DNA of 10,685 bases from positions 1 through 10,685 of the forward strand of contig JADZBR010000172.1 of assembly GCA_020852035.1 (NCBI GenBank). Reading direction: 5' to 3'. A model generated the notes under the pieces. That model saw nothing but the letters and a program-made list of their open reading frames with translations. It had not been told where the DNA came from and did no database searches. A program made the translations under genes and the position numbers. Shown here piece after piece: positions 1 to 6,104 of the stretch; positions within the stretch are counted from its first letter, which is position 1, and every line of letters begins with the position of its first letter. This DNA is from Caulobacteraceae bacterium (GTDB lineage: Bacteria > Pseudomonadota > Alphaproteobacteria > Caulobacterales > Caulobacteraceae).

Positions 1-170
1 CGCCGACCGGTCCCTACGCCATCGGCTATGTGACCCTGAACGAGGGGCCGGCGATGCTGACCAACTTCGTCGACTGCGCGCCGGAGGACCTGAGCATCGG
101 GGCGAAGGTGAAGCTCCGCTGGGAGCCCACCGAGGGCGGCCCGCCCGTGCCGGTGTTCGTGCTGGCCTAG
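1..170 (+). CDS. DUF35-type OB-fold acyl-CoA-associated protein (3' end only)
   Basis: Only the last 55 codons are present; the frame is open from base 3 and ends at TAG 168-170. The peptide runs from PTGPYAIGYVTLNEGPAML through TNFVDC to PVFVLA. It matches the OB-fold half of the DUF35 family (Zn-ribbon domain-containing OB-fold proteins), recognised by the YVTLxEGPxxLTNxVDC stretch, the xLxIGxKVxLxW strand and the closing PVPVF strand. The Zn-ribbon would lie in the missing N-terminal part. Members of this family usually sit beside and bind thiolases or other acyl-CoA enzymes and are thought to hold the CoA substrate, which fits the CoA-transferase, dehydrogenase and crotonase genes in this window. 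The stop lies 2 bp from the convergent stop of the next gene. The family call is from memory of the motif, not a search. Confidence 0.75.
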   Translation, partial: PTGPYAIGYVTLNEGPAMLTNFVDCAPEDLSIGAKVKLRWEPTEGGPPVPVFVLA

Positions 171-172
171 CG

Positions 173-601
173 TTATTTCACTCGGACTTCACGGATGGCT
201 GAAACCCGGCCGTCCGTGATGAACGCATTCACCCGCAGCCTGTGCGGCCGGTCGGGGGTGTCGAACGGCCAGCCTTCGACCGTGACGAGGTCGGAAGGCC
301 CGGCGCAGGTCACCTCGACGCCTATGACGCTGCGAACCTTGCCAAGCGCGGCGCTCCATTCGCGAAGCGCCCCAGGCGCCATAGCCAGGCCGTCTTCGAC
401 ATAACGCCGGACTTCGGTCCTTTGCCGAACGCCTGAAGTCACCTCCACTTCGATGAGCCGCCCGTCCAGGCAGCGCGCGCTGACGCTTGTCGTCGACGAA
501 GCGGCCAAGGTGTGATCGACGAACGCCGGCAAACTCGGCCGGTCATTCGGATCGTCGACCTGCGCCAGCGCCATCGAAGCCATCGCTGCCAACACCATCA
601 T
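173..601 (-). CDS. small exported protein of unknown function
   Basis: A 142-residue protein I cannot assign to a family. The N-terminus MMVLAAMASMALA followed by Q is a hydrophobic stretch with a good AxA-type signal peptidase I site, so export to the periplasm is likely. It has no other membrane segment. Two cysteines (in SARCLDG and VEVTCAG) could form a disulfide. The mature part alternates short beta-like strands (LIEVEVTSGV, LVTVEG, HRLRVNAFI, ISAIREVRVK-like ending), suggesting a small beta-rich fold. It lies 33 bp downstream of the ferric reductase gene on the same strand, so it may be co-transcribed. Codon use is like its neighbours, which supports it being real. The start is uncertain: the signal peptide lacks a positively charged n-region, and the in-frame codons just upstream (encoding RRRLGVGT) contain no ATG, GTG or TTG. 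Confidence 0.6.
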   Translation of the reverse strand: MMVLAAMASMALAQVDDPNDRPSLPAFVDHTLAASSTTSVSARCLDGRLIEVEVTSGVRQRTEVRRYVEDGLAMAPGALREWSAALGKVRSVIGVEVTCAGPSDLVTVEGWPFDTPDRPHRLRVNAFITDGRVSAIREVRVK

Positions 602-634
602 CGTCCCGACTCCAAGCCTTCGCCTGACGCCAAC

Positions 635-1390
635 CTACTCCGGGTCGCGGATGTGGTCGTGGCCGCCCTTGCGGCCGGGGCGCCAGTATCCCTCGGCGGA
701 GATTCGGGCCTTGTCCATGCCGCGGGCGATCAGGCCGCGGCGCTGCTGCTGCACGGTCGAGGTCTCGCCGACGATGTAGCAGTGGCCCCGGCCGGGCGGC
801 GGGGCGAAGAGCGCCAGCCGCTCGATCAACGCCGGACTGGAAGGGACCGCCGGGCCGCCGCGCACGATCCACTGCAGGTCGAGGCTGGCGGCGCCGGCGA
901 TCTCCTGGCGGTCGTCCTTGTCCTCCACCTCGATGAAGGCGAAGACGCGCACGCCGGCCGGCAGGGTCTCGATCACCGCCGCGATGCCGGGCAGGCAGGT
1001 CTCGTCGCCGGTGAAGAGATGCCAGTCCGCCTCTGGCCGCAGGACCAGGGTGCGCCCGCGTGGGCCGAGCGCCGTCAGGGCGTCGCCGGACTTGGCGTCC
1101 GCCGCCCAGCGCTCCGCCGGGCCGCCGTGGCCGTGCATCACGAAATCGATCACCACCCGGCCCGCCTCGACGCGGCGGATGGTGTAGTGGCGCCGCCCCG
1201 GCCCCTCGCCGGTGTCGATCATCAGCACCATGTCCTGGCCGGGCGTGTGCTCGAAGCCGGCGAGGTCGCCGCCAAAGGCGATGCGGCGCAGGCGTGGCGT
1301 GACGTCCTCCACCCCGGCGACTTCGAACCGCCATTCTTTCAGCGCCGGTCGTCCGGGGGGCTGCATCGTACTCGGCTGAAGGTCCATCAT
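635..1390 (-). CDS. siderophore-interacting protein (FAD-dependent ferric-chelate reductase, ViuB/YqjH family)
   Basis: A 251-residue member of the SIP family, cytoplasmic flavoproteins that reduce ferric siderophores to release iron. FAD-binding barrel (about 20-110): the flavin signature R67-H-Y-T-I-R72 and the family motif H86-G-H-G-G-P-A-E-R-W-A. NAD(P)H-binding half (about 115-251): LFTGDETCLPGIAAV at about 126-140, GET at 208-210, and the typical C-terminal GYWRPGRKGGHDHIRDP. Length is normal for the family. The start is uncertain: ATG 1390 and ATG 1387 are adjacent, with AGGTGA touching the first, and ATG 1366 (MQPPGRP) is also possible. The gene is alone with its own AT-rich palindromic control region (1398-1420), and the unknown exported protein follows 33 bp downstream. 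Family assignment is firm; the substrate is unknown. Confidence 0.93.
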   Translation of the reverse strand: MMDLQPSTMQPPGRPALKEWRFEVAGVEDVTPRLRRIAFGGDLAGFEHTPGQDMVLMIDTGEGPGRRHYTIRRVEAGRVVIDFVMHGHGGPAERWAADAKSGDALTALGPRGRTLVLRPEADWHLFTGDETCLPGIAAVIETLPAGVRVFAFIEVEDKDDRQEIAGAASLDLQWIVRGGPAVPSSPALIERLALFAPPPGRGHCYIVGETSTVQQQRRGLIARGMDKARISAEGYWRPGRKGGHDHIRDPE

Positions 1391-1397
1391 TCACCTA

Positions 1398-1420
1398 TAG
1401 ATATTGTCCAGATATATCTA
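1398..1420. promoter_or_regulatory. AT-rich dyad, candidate PadR/NfeR-type operator of the ferric reductase gene
   Basis: Perfect 7-bp arms TAGATAT (1398-1404) and ATATCTA (1414-1420) flank a 9-bp spacer. The right half also contains the self-complementary AGATATATCT (1410-1419). It is a sharply AT-rich island in a GC-rich window, 8-30 bp upstream of the reductase start, so it must overlap the promoter or the ribosome-binding site. In E. coli the SIP-family gene yqjH (nfeF) is repressed by the PadR-like YqjI (NfeR), which binds inverted repeats in the promoter. A similar control is inferred here, but no regulator gene lies in the window. Confidence 0.55.
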
Positions 1421-1457
1421 ACTAAGAGCCGGACATCGGCCCGTCCAGAGGCCGTCT

Positions 1458-2000
1458 TCAGCCTTTCGCCTGCATCACCCGCACCATCGCGCCGATCTCG
1501 CGCGGGTGGCGCAGCCGGTGCACCCGCAGGTGTGCGAAGCGCGGGTCGGCGACGCGTTCGCCGTACTCGCGCCGTCGCCGCGCCCAGTGGTCCCATGAAT
1601 ACCGCAGCGGGTGATCCTTCTGGAGCCACTGCGAGAACCGCTCCCGGTTGCCGGTGCCGGGCCAGAGCTCCTTCTGATCCAGCGCCCGCATCAGCGAACG
1701 CTTGAGGAGCTGCGGCATGATCACCGAACGCTCGTAGTCCAGCCAGACCAGGTCGGTGGCCCGCGTCCAGACGTGGTCGCGCACCTTGCCGTAGTTGCCG
1801 TCGCAGACCCAGGCGTCCGTGGCCAGCGCCGCCTCGGTGCGGCGCACGAACTCGGCCGGATCGTGGGTGTTGAGGTCGCGCCAGCCGGCCTGCCAGTTGA
1901 TCTGGTCCAGCTCGGTGCGCGGCAGGCCGAGTTCGGCCTCCAGCCGCCTGGCCAGCGTCGTCTTGCCCGAGCCGGAATTGCCGACGACGGCGATCCTCAT
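1458..2000 (-). CDS. P-loop kinase of the adenylate kinase-like / FlaR (AAA_18) type
   Basis: A 180-residue P-loop NTPase. The Walker A motif is G7-N-S-G-S-G-K13-T14 after the first strand MRIAVV. TELDQINW (29-36) is the substrate-side segment, WVCDGNYG (64-71) the conserved DGNY motif, and DLVWLDY (83-89) a Walker B-like strand. The Arg/Trp-rich C-terminal half (RYSWDHWARRRREYGE) would form the lid. This arrangement is that of small proteins annotated as adenylate kinase or 'DNA topology modulation protein FlaR'; the true phosphate acceptor of these is unknown. The start ATG 1998-2000 overlaps the CoA-transferase stop as ATGA, so the two are probably translationally coupled. The reading frame continues open upstream, but the P-loop must be close to the N-terminus, which fixes the start. 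A functional link to CoA chemistry is not evident. Confidence 0.85.
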   Translation of the reverse strand: MRIAVVGNSGSGKTTLARRLEAELGLPRTELDQINWQAGWRDLNTHDPAEFVRRTEAALATDAWVCDGNYGKVRDHVWTRATDLVWLDYERSVIMPQLLKRSLMRALDQKELWPGTGNRERFSQWLQKDHPLRYSWDHWARRRREYGERVADPRFAHLRVHRLRHPREIGAMVRVMQAKG

Positions 2001-3211
2001 TTCTCGCCCCGTTTGACCTCCGCCAGCACCTCCTCGGTGTGCTCGCCCAGGCGCGGCGGGTGGCGGCGGACGTTGGCGGGGGTGGCCGAGTAGCGGATCG
2101 GGTGCTTGGTCTGGACGTACTCGCCGGCCTCCGGGTGCTCGTAGTGCTCGAAGAAGCCGACGGCGGAGAGGTGCGGATCGGCGGGAAGATCGTCGAGGCG
2201 GTTCATCTTCACCACCGGGATGTGCAACGGCTGCAGGAGGGCGATCCACTCGTCGGTGGTCCGGCCTTGCGTCACCGTTTCCACCAGGGCGTAGAGCTCA
2301 TGCACGTGACGCGCACGTGACGCGTAGTCGCCGAAGCGCGGGTCCTGGGCCACCGTCTCGCCCCAGCCGGCGATCTCGAAGAACTCGTCCCACTGCTTGT
2401 CGGTGTAGGGGAGCAGGCCGATGTTGCCGTCCGCGGTCTTGAAGGGCTTGCGGTGCGGGTTGGCGACGCGGGTGTAGGACCACTGGCCGGTTGGCGGCTC
2501 ATAGACGTGGCCGAACAGGTGCTCGGCCAGGGTGAAACCGGTCACGCATTCCAGCATCGGCACCTCGACGAACTGACCCTCGCCGGTGCGCTGGCGGTGG
2601 AAGAGGGCGGCCAGCACCGCCTGGGTCATGAAAAGGCCGGAGACCTTGTCGGCCAGCACGGTCGGAACATAGCGGTGCTCGGGCGCGCCATCGGTGCGGT
2701 TGAGCAGGTCGGCCAGGCCGGAGCCAGCCTGGATCAGGTCGTCGTAGGCCGGCAGACCGGCGTAGGGGCCGTCCGAGCCGTAGCCCGCGCCGTGCACATA
2801 GACGATATCCGGCTTGATCGCCTTGACGCTCTCGTAGTCGAGGCCCAGCCGCTTCAGCCCGTTGTAGCGCACCGAGGCGGCGAAGACGTCGCTCTCGGCG
2901 ACCAGCGCCTTGATCGCAGCCAGGGCCTCCGGCTCGCGCAGGTCGAGCAGCACCGAGCGCTTGTTGCGGTTGATGCTCATGTAGATGGGGCCGAGGTCGC
3001 GCGGCGCGCCCTCCGGCACCTCGCCCGCCCAGCGCATGATGTCGCCGCCGTCGCCGCGCCGGCCGCCGGGGCTTTCGACCTTGATGATCTCCGCGCCCAG
3101 GTCGCCCAGCATCTGGGTGGCGTAGGCGCCGAAGATCACGCTGGTCAGGTCCAGCACCTTGATCCCCTTGAGCGGGCCGGTGGCTTCGGTGGCAAGCTGA
3201 CGTTTGGTCAC
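1997..3211 (-). CDS. CoA-transferase family III (CaiB/BaiF type)
   Basis: A 404-residue cytoplasmic enzyme that moves CoA between carboxylic acids, or in related members racemises alpha-methylacyl-CoAs. Family features: LKGIKVLDLTSVIFGAYATQ at about 14-33, GDLGAEIIKVESPGG (36-50), NRNKRSVLLDL (81-91), RLGLDYE (121-127) and PAYDDLIQAGSGL (154-166). In the last, Asp157 aligns with the catalytic Asp that forms the acyl anhydride. The segment usually written NxRPG is VRYNG here. Length is normal. The start is GTG (3209-3211), with GGAGG six bases upstream; the open frame further upstream is antisense to the dehydrogenase gene and is not coding. It is divergent from the acyl-CoA dehydrogenase gene and coupled downstream to the kinase. 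It probably activates the acid whose CoA ester the neighbouring enzymes process; this role is inferred. Confidence 0.93.
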   Translation of the reverse strand: MTKRQLATEATGPLKGIKVLDLTSVIFGAYATQMLGDLGAEIIKVESPGGRRGDGGDIMRWAGEVPEGAPRDLGPIYMSINRNKRSVLLDLREPEALAAIKALVAESDVFAASVRYNGLKRLGLDYESVKAIKPDIVYVHGAGYGSDGPYAGLPAYDDLIQAGSGLADLLNRTDGAPEHRYVPTVLADKVSGLFMTQAVLAALFHRQRTGEGQFVEVPMLECVTGFTLAEHLFGHVYEPPTGQWSYTRVANPHRKPFKTADGNIGLLPYTDKQWDEFFEIAGWGETVAQDPRFGDYASRARHVHELYALVETVTQGRTTDEWIALLQPLHIPVVKMNRLDDLPADPHLSAVGFFEHYEHPEAGEYVQTKHPIRYSATPANVRRHPPRLGEHTEEVLAEVKRGEK

Positions 3212-3283
3212 GAGTTTCCTCCCCTGGCCCCCGTCTCTACAGTGCCTTTGAAGCCGCCTCCAAGCGGCTCTGGGAGGATCGCC
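3212..3283. promoter_or_regulatory. divergent control region between CoA-transferase and acyl-CoA dehydrogenase genes
   Basis: Seventy-two bases separate the GTG start on the - strand from the TTG start on the + strand, so both promoters must fit here or reach into the genes. The only structure seen is an inverted repeat AGCCGC (3252-3257) / GCGGCT (3264-3269) with a 6-bp spacer, a candidate operator. Strong Shine-Dalgarno sequences lie at each end: GGAGG for the CoA-transferase (- strand, about 3218-3222) and GGGAGG (3272-3277) for the dehydrogenase. I see no clear -35/-10 pair. Confidence 0.5.
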
Positions 3284-4444
3284 TTGCACTTCGAGCTCGC
3301 CGAAGAACACCGCATGCTGAAGGACCTCGCGCAGAAGTTCGTGCGCGACCAGCTCATGCCGCTCGAACAGAAGGTCCTGGCCCGCGAGGCGGAGGGCAAG
3401 GGCGTCGGCCTGACCGCCGAGGAACGCGCGCCCATCGACGAGGTCTCCAAATCGCTGGGCCTCTGGGGCCTCGACGCGCCGGAGGACGTCGGCGGATCGG
3501 ACCTGCCGCAGGTGGCGATGATCGGGGTCAACGAGGCGATCGGCTCGACGGTGGTGGCCTACACCCTCCCCCCGGACTCGCCGAACCTCAGAATGATGAT
3601 GGCCACCGTGAACGAGCGCCAGCGGGAAGCCTATCTGGCCCCCTATGTGCGCGGCGAGACCATCTCGGCCATCGGCATCTCCGAGCCGGGCGCGGGCGCC
3701 GACCCGGCCGGCATGACCACCACCGCCGTGCGCGACGGCGAGGACTGGGTGATCAACGGCCGCAAGATCTGGACGAGCCGGGCGGCCGAGGCCGACTTCA
3801 CCATCGTCATGGCGGTGACAGACAAGGAGAAGCGACGCGGCGTCTCGGCCTTCCTGGTCGATGGCGACAACCCGGGCTTCAAGGTGCTGCGCCGCATCCC
3901 GATGATCGGCGGGGCCTTCACCTACGAGGTGGCGCTGGAGGACTGCCGCGTGCCCGGCTGGAAGCTGCTCGGCGTGGAGGGCCAGGGCTTTGCGCCCATG
4001 CAGGTGCGCCTCGGCACGCGGCGGCTGGAGATGGCCGCCTGGTGCATCGGCCTGGCCCAACGGGCGCTCGACATGATGTGCGAGTACGCGCCGCAGCGCG
4101 TCACCTTCGGCGAGCCCCTGTCGCGCCGCCAGGCGGTGCAGTGGTGGGCGGCGGACGCGGCGACCAAGATCCACGCCGCGCGCCTCATGACCTACGACTG
4201 CGCCTGGAAGCTCGACGAGGGCCGCGACGTGCGTCAGGAGATCTCGATGGTGAAGGTCTACGCCACCGAGATGGCCTGGGAGGTGATCGACAACGCCATG
4301 CAATGCTTCGGCGCCATGGGCATGACCAAGGAGATGCCGCTGCAGTTGATGGCTTCCCTGGTCCGCAACCTGCGCCTCTACGACGGCCCCAGCGAGGTCC
4401 ACCGCATGGTGGTGGCCCGCAACCTGATGGGCGGGACGCGATGA
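3284..4444 (+). CDS. acyl-CoA dehydrogenase, ACAD10/11-like
   Basis: A 386-residue FAD flavoprotein that oxidises an acyl-CoA to the 2-enoyl-CoA and passes electrons to ETF. N-terminal helical domain (1-125) begins HFELAEEHRMLKDLAQKFV; middle barrel has AIGISEPGAGADPAG at about 129-143 and WVINGRKIWTSRA at 155-167, which bind FAD and substrate. The C-terminal helical domain has APQRVTFGEPLSRRQAVQWW (269-288), QCFGAMGMTKEMPLQ (340-354) and YDGPSEVHR (366-374). Asp367 stands where most acyl-CoA dehydrogenases have the catalytic Glu of YEGT; the YDGP/ADGP-EVH form is typical of the ACAD10/11-like group. The start chosen is TTG 3284, giving MHFELAEEH as in relatives, with GGGAGG six bases upstream; GTG 3242 is also in frame but lacks this support. 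First gene of a likely operon with the hydratase and hydrolase genes. Confidence 0.94.
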   Translation: MHFELAEEHRMLKDLAQKFVRDQLMPLEQKVLAREAEGKGVGLTAEERAPIDEVSKSLGLWGLDAPEDVGGSDLPQVAMIGVNEAIGSTVVAYTLPPDSPNLRMMMATVNERQREAYLAPYVRGETISAIGISEPGAGADPAGMTTTAVRDGEDWVINGRKIWTSRAAEADFTIVMAVTDKEKRRGVSAFLVDGDNPGFKVLRRIPMIGGAFTYEVALEDCRVPGWKLLGVEGQGFAPMQVRLGTRRLEMAAWCIGLAQRALDMMCEYAPQRVTFGEPLSRRQAVQWWAADAATKIHAARLMTYDCAWKLDEGRDVRQEISMVKVYATEMAWEVIDNAMQCFGAMGMTKEMPLQLMASLVRNLRLYDGPSEVHRMVVARNLMGGTR

Positions 4445-4456
4445 CCTACCCAATTC

Positions 4457-4561
4457 CCGCTCATCCCCGCGAAAGCGGGGACCCAGGCTTTTTGCTTGGT
4501 CTGGAAACGCCGTCGCCCCTCGATAAAACACCTGGGTCCCCGCTTTCGCGGGGATGAGCGG
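4457..4561. repeat. REPIN-like paired palindromic repeat
   Basis: Two perfect 31-bp inverted arms (4457-4487 and 4531-4561) flank a 43-bp centre. Each arm is itself a hairpin: CCCCGC-GAAA-GCGGGG (4465-4480) and CCCCGC-TTTC-GCGGGG (4538-4553). This nested design is that of REP doublets (REPINs), moved by RAYT-type transposases in other bacteria; the CTCATCCCCGCGAAAGCGGGG core is, from memory, a frequent intergenic repeat in Caulobacterales and sphingomonads. It lies between the dehydrogenase and hydratase genes and ends directly at the hydratase ribosome-binding site. The left hairpin is followed 8 bases later by TTTTT, so it could act as a weak terminator or processing site. Confidence 0.85.
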
Positions 4562-4572
4562 AAAGGTTGGAA

Positions 4573-5343
4573 ATGAGCAACGAGATCACCGTCGAACGCG
4601 AGGGCTTCGTCGCCACCATCACCCTCGACCGGCCGCCGAACAACCACGTCAGCGTCGAGCTGATGAAGGCCCTGGCCGACGAGATGGAGCGGCTGGACAA
4701 CGACAACGGCGTGCGCGCCATCGTGCTGGCCACCGCCGGCCGCGTGTTCTGCGCCGGCGCCGGCCTCGCCTCGCCCGGCGGCGTCGGGGCCGAGGGGATG
4801 GACACCATCAGCCCGCTCTATGACCAGGCCGTGCGGCTGTTCTCGGTCGAAAAGCCCATCGTGGCCGCCGTGCAGGGCGCGGCGGTCGGCGCCGGCCTGG
4901 GCCTGGCCCTCGTCGCCGACTTCCGCGTCGCCGCGCCGGAAGCCCGGTTCGTCTCCAACTTCGTCAAGCTGGGCTTCCACCCGGGGTTCGGCCTGACCCA
5001 CACCCTGCCGCGGCTGATCGGCGAGCAGCGGGCCAGCCTGATGAATCTCACCGGCCGGCGCATCAAGGCCGACGAGGCCCTGGCCTGGGGCCTGGTCGAC
5101 GACGTCTGCGAAGCCTTCGCGCTCCTGCCCACCGCCCAGGCGCTGGCCAAGGAGATGGCCGAGAACGCGCCGCTCGCCGTGGTCGCCACCAAGAAGACCC
5201 TGCGCGGCGACCTCGCCGCCGCCGTCCGCGCCCAGACCGCCCATGAGTTCAAGGAACAGGCGGTCCTGCGCGCCACCGACGACTTCAAGGAAGGCGTCAA
5301 GTCGGTGAACGAGCGCCGGCCCGGCGTCTTCCACGGGCGCTGA
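4573..5343 (+). CDS. enoyl-CoA hydratase/isomerase family protein lacking both canonical catalytic Glu
   Basis: A 256-residue crotonase-fold enzyme. Seen: ITLDRPPNNHVSVEL (16-30), FCAGAGLASPG (59-69, usually FCAGADL), the oxyanion-hole region AVQGAAVGAGLGLALVADF (99-117), FVSNFVKLGFHPGFGLTHTLP at about 126-146, and the C-terminal AWGLVDDV (171-178). Compared with rat mitochondrial hydratase, Glu144 (GGGCE) aligns with Gly110 and Glu164 (QPEI) with Phe130, so ordinary water addition by that pair is not possible. PaaG-type isomerases share the xFVKxG pattern, but their PDSGG aspartate is a glycine (PGFG) here. Isomerase, thioesterase-like or other crotonase chemistry is possible. The start is ATG 4573, with GGAAAGG six bases upstream; TTG 4567 is in frame but sits inside that region. 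Second gene of the operon, separated from the dehydrogenase by the repeat element. Confidence 0.9.
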   Translation: MSNEITVEREGFVATITLDRPPNNHVSVELMKALADEMERLDNDNGVRAIVLATAGRVFCAGAGLASPGGVGAEGMDTISPLYDQAVRLFSVEKPIVAAVQGAAVGAGLGLALVADFRVAAPEARFVSNFVKLGFHPGFGLTHTLPRLIGEQRASLMNLTGRRIKADEALAWGLVDDVCEAFALLPTAQALAKEMAENAPLAVVATKKTLRGDLAAAVRAQTAHEFKEQAVLRATDDFKEGVKSVNERRPGVFHGR

Positions 5344-5348
5344 GGACC

Positions 5349-6104
5349 ATGCCGGAGCTCAATCGCGACGGCGTCGCCATCCACTACGAGGTGCATGGGC
5401 AGGGGCCGACCCTGCTGCTCAGCCACGGTTTCAGCGCGACCTCGCAGATGTGGGCCGGGCAGATCGAGGCGCTGTCGGCCGAGCACCAGCTGGTGCTGTG
5501 GGACATGCGCGGCCACGGCCAGTCGGACTATCCGGACGATCCCGCCGCCTACTCCGAAGCCGCCACCGTCGCCGACATGGCCGCCCTGCTGGACGCGGTC
5601 GGCGCGGAGCGCGCCATCGTCGGCGGCCTCTCGCTCGGCGGCTACATGTCGCTGGCTTTCCACAGCGACCACCCGGAGCGGGTAGAGGCGCTGCTGATCA
5701 TCGACACCGGCCCCGGCTACCGCAAGGACGAGGCCCGCGAGGGGTGGAACCGCAACGCCATCGCCCGCGCCGAACGCTATGAGCGGGACGGCCTCGGCCC
5801 GCAGACCTCGCCGGAGCAGCGCGCCAGCCGCCACCGCTCGGCCGACGGCCTGGCGCATGCGGCGCGCGGCATGCTGACCCAGCGCGACGCCAGCGTGATG
5901 GAGAGCCTGCCGGGGATCGCGGTCCCCACACTGGTGGTGGTCGGCGCCGACGACACGCCCTTCCTGGCGGCCAGCGACTACATGGCCGGCAAGATCCCCG
6001 GCGCGAAGAAGGTGGTGATCCCGAACGCCGGCCACGCCGCCAACATCGACCAGCCCGAGGCGTTCAACGCGGCGGTGATCGGATTCCTGGGCGAACTCAG
6101 CTGA
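5349..6104 (+). CDS. alpha/beta-fold hydrolase
   Basis: A 251-residue single-domain alpha/beta hydrolase. Seen: the oxyanion-side LLSHGFSAT (23-31), WDMRGHGQSDYP (51-62), the nucleophile elbow G-L-S95-L-G-G, the acid in VVGADDTPF (Asp201 or Asp202) and the catalytic histidine in NAGHAANIDQPEAF (His229). The triad is complete and spacing is normal. There is no signal peptide, so it is cytoplasmic. ATG 5349 lies 5 bases after the hydratase stop, with the ribosome-binding bases (GCTGAGG) overlapping that stop, so the two are almost certainly co-transcribed and probably coupled. A role as a thioesterase or ester/C-C hydrolase acting on a product of the dehydrogenase-crotonase steps is plausible from context; the sequence does not fix the substrate. 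Confidence 0.92.
   Translation: MPELNRDGVAIHYEVHGQGPTLLLSHGFSATSQMWAGQIEALSAEHQLVLWDMRGHGQSDYPDDPAAYSEAATVADMAALLDAVGAERAIVGGLSLGGYMSLAFHSDHPERVEALLIIDTGPGYRKDEAREGWNRNAIARAERYERDGLGPQTSPEQRASRHRSADGLAHAARGMLTQRDASVMESLPGIAVPTLVVVGADDTPFLAASDYMAGKIPGAKKVVIPNAGHAANIDQPEAFNAAVIGFLGELS

Noticed and set aside
512..1705. Long + strand open frame of nearly 400 codons
   Set aside because: It is antisense to the ferric reductase and kinase genes, which carry clear motifs; its product is a low-complexity Arg/Ala/Gly protein with no recognisable domain.
2453..3283. Open + strand extension of the dehydrogenase frame
   Set aside because: It is antisense to the CoA-transferase and shows no family features; the dehydrogenase N-terminus and ribosome-binding site fix the start at 3284.
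4465..4495. Intrinsic terminator after the dehydrogenase gene
   Set aside because: The stem is good, but the T-run begins 8 bases after it, and downstream operon genes lack another clear promoter; kept only as a possible weak effect.
3212..4531. Long open frame on the - strand continuing upstream of the CoA-transferase
   Set aside because: It is antisense to the dehydrogenase gene, has a His/Arg/Gly-rich composition typical of a shadow frame in high-GC DNA, and the CoA-transferase has its own GTG with a strong ribosome-binding site.
4457..4561. CRISPR-like or insertion-sequence end
   Set aside because: There are only two inverted copies, with no regular direct repeats or spacers and no transposase; the nested hairpins fit a REP doublet better.
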